This document shows, piece after piece, positions 43,931-45,428 of a DNA stretch of 45,428 nt (the stretch's first letter is position 1; every line of letters begins with the position of its first letter). The DNA is taken from assembly GCA_021815365.1 (NCBI GenBank), contig JAKAGZ010000020.1:1-45428 (forward strand), read 5' to 3'. Position numbers and translations under genes: made by a program. Source of the DNA: Bacteroidota bacterium. Its GTDB lineage: Bacteria > Bacteroidota > Ignavibacteria > Ignavibacteriales > Ignavibacteriaceae. The notes beneath the pieces are model-generated. The model ran no database searches. It saw only the letters and a program-made list of their open reading frames with translations, and was not told the DNA's origin.

Positions 43931-45428
43931 ATGCAAATAATTAAAAAAGAAAATTTAAAGCTGATCCTGATTATTACTTTTATTATTCATGTAGCTGCTT
44001 CAGTCTACAGCGTAGGCTTTCATCATGTTGACGAACATTACCAGATATTTGAGTTTGCAGATTTGAAACTGGGTGTTAATAAACCATCTGAGTTGCCATG
44101 GGAATATGGCAATAGAATTCGTCCTGCAATTCAGCCTGCGATTGCTTATTTAATAATCAAAGCATCAGACTTCGTCGGAGTTACAAACCCATTCGATCAG
44201 GCTATGATTACAAGAATTCTCTCCTCAGCTCTTTCCATTCTGTGTTTGTATTTACTTTTTGCTGCTTTCAGAGATCAGTTAAACTCTGAAAAGCTTACAG
44301 CCTGGTTTATTTACCTGTCGTTCTTCTTGTGGTTTTTAATTTATCTGGGTGTAAGGTTCTCATCTGAAGGATGGTCCGGCTCATTTTTTTTCATTGGATT
44401 CTCTCTTCTTTTCTTAAAAGAAAAATTCAGGCATACTTTCACAAACATTTTTTTAATAGGAATGATCCTGGGCTTTTCATTTTTATTCCGTTACCAAACC
44501 GGAATCATGATCTCAGGCTTACTGCTCTGGTTGAAAATTATTAATAAAGAAAAGTGGTCGACTGTATTTGGTTTAGCGGCAGGGATTTTGGCAGCAGTTT
44601 TTGCCGGAATATTAATTGATAAGTGGTTCTATGGCGAGTGGGTTCTGACTGCGTGGAATTATCTCGATTTTAATCTTATAAAAGGAAGGGCATCCGGTTT
44701 TGGAGTTGAACCGTGGTATTTTTATCTGAAAGAAATTTTCCGTGAAGGCATTCCGCCATTCAGTCTGCTGCTTATCGGAAGCTTCATCTTTATTTTTATT
44801 TATAAACCCAAAAGCGTGTTCACGTGGACATTGCTTCCATTCATTCTTATTCACTTTCTTATCGGCCATAAAGAATTAAGATTTTTATTTCCGCTTGCAA
44901 ATATTGTCCCATTAATATTTGTTCTGTCACTCAGGGAATTGGAAAAGGATAATTTTAAAAACATTGGACAAAGACTTCAGGGCAAGAACTGGAAATGGTT
45001 CGTCAATTTATTTGCTGCGATAAACACAATTTACCTGGTGATTGTCTGCTTCCGCCCTGCCGATAATTATGTTTCGCTTTACAAGTTCCTTTACAATTCT
45101 TATGACAAGCAAAAAACTGTTCTCTTTTATACTAACAATGACCCGTATTACAGGACCCCGCAGCCTGCCAATTTTTATAAAAATAAAAATATAGAGACAG
45201 TTAAAGTTGAAGATACAAAAGATATTTTGAATGCGATGAGTGATTCCAGAAATGAAAAGTTCTTACTTCTGAGTGACACATTCCGTCTCAATAAAAAATT
45301 CAGCTCTGACAGTCTGCAATACAAAAATGTTTACAGCACATTGCCGGAATGGGTTGAAAAATTTGATTACAATCACTGGGTGGAAAGGACGAAAATTCTT
45401 TCTGTATATGAAGTAAGTTTGAAGCAGT
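43931..45428 (+). CDS. GT22-type (Alg9/PIG-B-like) mannosyltransferase, 3' end outside window
   Basis: The frame is open from ATG 43931 to the window end, 499 residues, without a stop. The N-terminus has one membrane span and then the catalytic-loop pattern FHHVDEHYQIFEFADLKLG with Asp-Glu, then WEYGNRIRPAIQP. Several membrane spans follow, and HKELRFLFP at residues 313-321 matches the HKExRF motif of GT22 dolichol-phosphate-mannose enzymes. The last 120 residues look like an extracytoplasmic tail. It would add mannose or a similar sugar from a polyprenyl-phosphate donor to a lipid-linked acceptor. AAAAGGATGAG precedes the start. Acceptor is unknown. Confidence 0.82.
   Translation, partial: MQIIKKENLKLILIITFIIHVAASVYSVGFHHVDEHYQIFEFADLKLGVNKPSELPWEYGNRIRPAIQPAIAYLIIKASDFVGVTNPFDQAMITRILSSALSILCLYLLFAAFRDQLNSEKLTAWFIYLSFFLWFLIYLGVRFSSEGWSGSFFFIGFSLLFLKEKFRHTFTNIFLIGMILGFSFLFRYQTGIMISGLLLWLKIINKEKWSTVFGLAAGILAAVFAGILIDKWFYGEWVLTAWNYLDFNLIKGRASGFGVEPWYFYLKEIFREGIPPFSLLLIGSFIFIFIYKPKSVFTWTLLPFILIHFLIGHKELRFLFPLANIVPLIFVLSLRELEKDNFKNIGQRLQGKNWKWFVNLFAAINTIYLVIVCFRPADNYVSLYKFLYNSYDKQKTVLFYTNNDPYYRTPQPANFYKNKNIETVKVEDTKDILNAMSDSRNEKFLLLSDTFRLNKKFSSDSLQYKNVYSTLPEWVEKFDYNHWVERTKILSVYEVSLKQ

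Overview
The window looks like a piece of a low-GC chromosome from the Bacteroidota/Chlorobiota/Ignavibacteriota side of the tree, with Ignavibacteria as my best guess. The reasons are gene content and protein style (HacA-type LeuC, a citramalate synthase, a DusB with an odd GCW catalytic motif), AT-rich spacers, and working Shine-Dalgarno sites mixed with many TTG starts. This placement is inference; no rRNA gene is present.

Layout. (1) 1-2703 is an accessory strip: the tail of a HicB-type antitoxin, a DUF4256 protein, a 36-nt direct repeat, a BrnT/BrnA-type toxin-antitoxin pair, a DinB-fold protein and a small lipoprotein. (2) 2759-6058 is a divergent lysine-catabolism pair: lysine 6-aminotransferase and an ALDH7-type semialdehyde dehydrogenase. 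Two hairpins follow the aminotransferase, the second a strong intrinsic terminator. (3) 6200-6889 is rsmI. 6886-12171 is a tight minus-strand run: NAD-type isocitrate dehydrogenase, MFS transporter, dusB, PAP2-like membrane protein, enoyl-CoA hydratase family protein and apt. (4) 12319-30851 is the centrepiece, a twelve-gene plus-strand operon ilvD-ilvB-ilvN-ilvC-leuB-leuA-leuC-leuD-cimA-ilvE-gltB-gltD. It encodes synthesis of valine, leucine and (through citramalate) isoleucine, plus glutamate synthase to feed the final transaminase. (5) 31160-33824 is a minus-strand glnK/porin/amt nitrogen operon, convergent with gltBD, behind a strong promoter flanked by palindromes. (6) 34442-37303 holds a long-chain acyl-CoA synthetase facing an inositol-phosphatase family gene. 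(7) 37444-45428 holds lon, a free-methionine-sulfoxide reductase, dnaX, then an M15 peptidase, a cupin, a methyltransferase and a GT22-type mannosyltransferase cut by the window end.

Two items are not obvious from a standard gene list. First, the ilvD upstream region contains a good sigma70-type promoter, then a 52-codon ORF that begins about 7 nt after the predicted transcription start and becomes extremely rich in Ile and Leu codons, then four RNA segments able to pair 1:2, 2:3 or 3:4. This is the architecture of a branched-chain amino-acid attenuator. Second, dnaX contains nine consecutive A residues followed by G in the frame A-AAA-AAG. A -1 shift there reaches a stop after one codon, giving a roughly 399-residue gamma-like product beside the 564-residue tau-like one.

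The operons fit together: Amt/GlnK bring in and sense ammonium, GltBD supplies glutamate, and IlvE uses it for branched-chain amino acids. Two short elements with terminal inverted repeats (about 190 bp each) sit between convergent gene pairs at 30873-31062 and 36278-36472.
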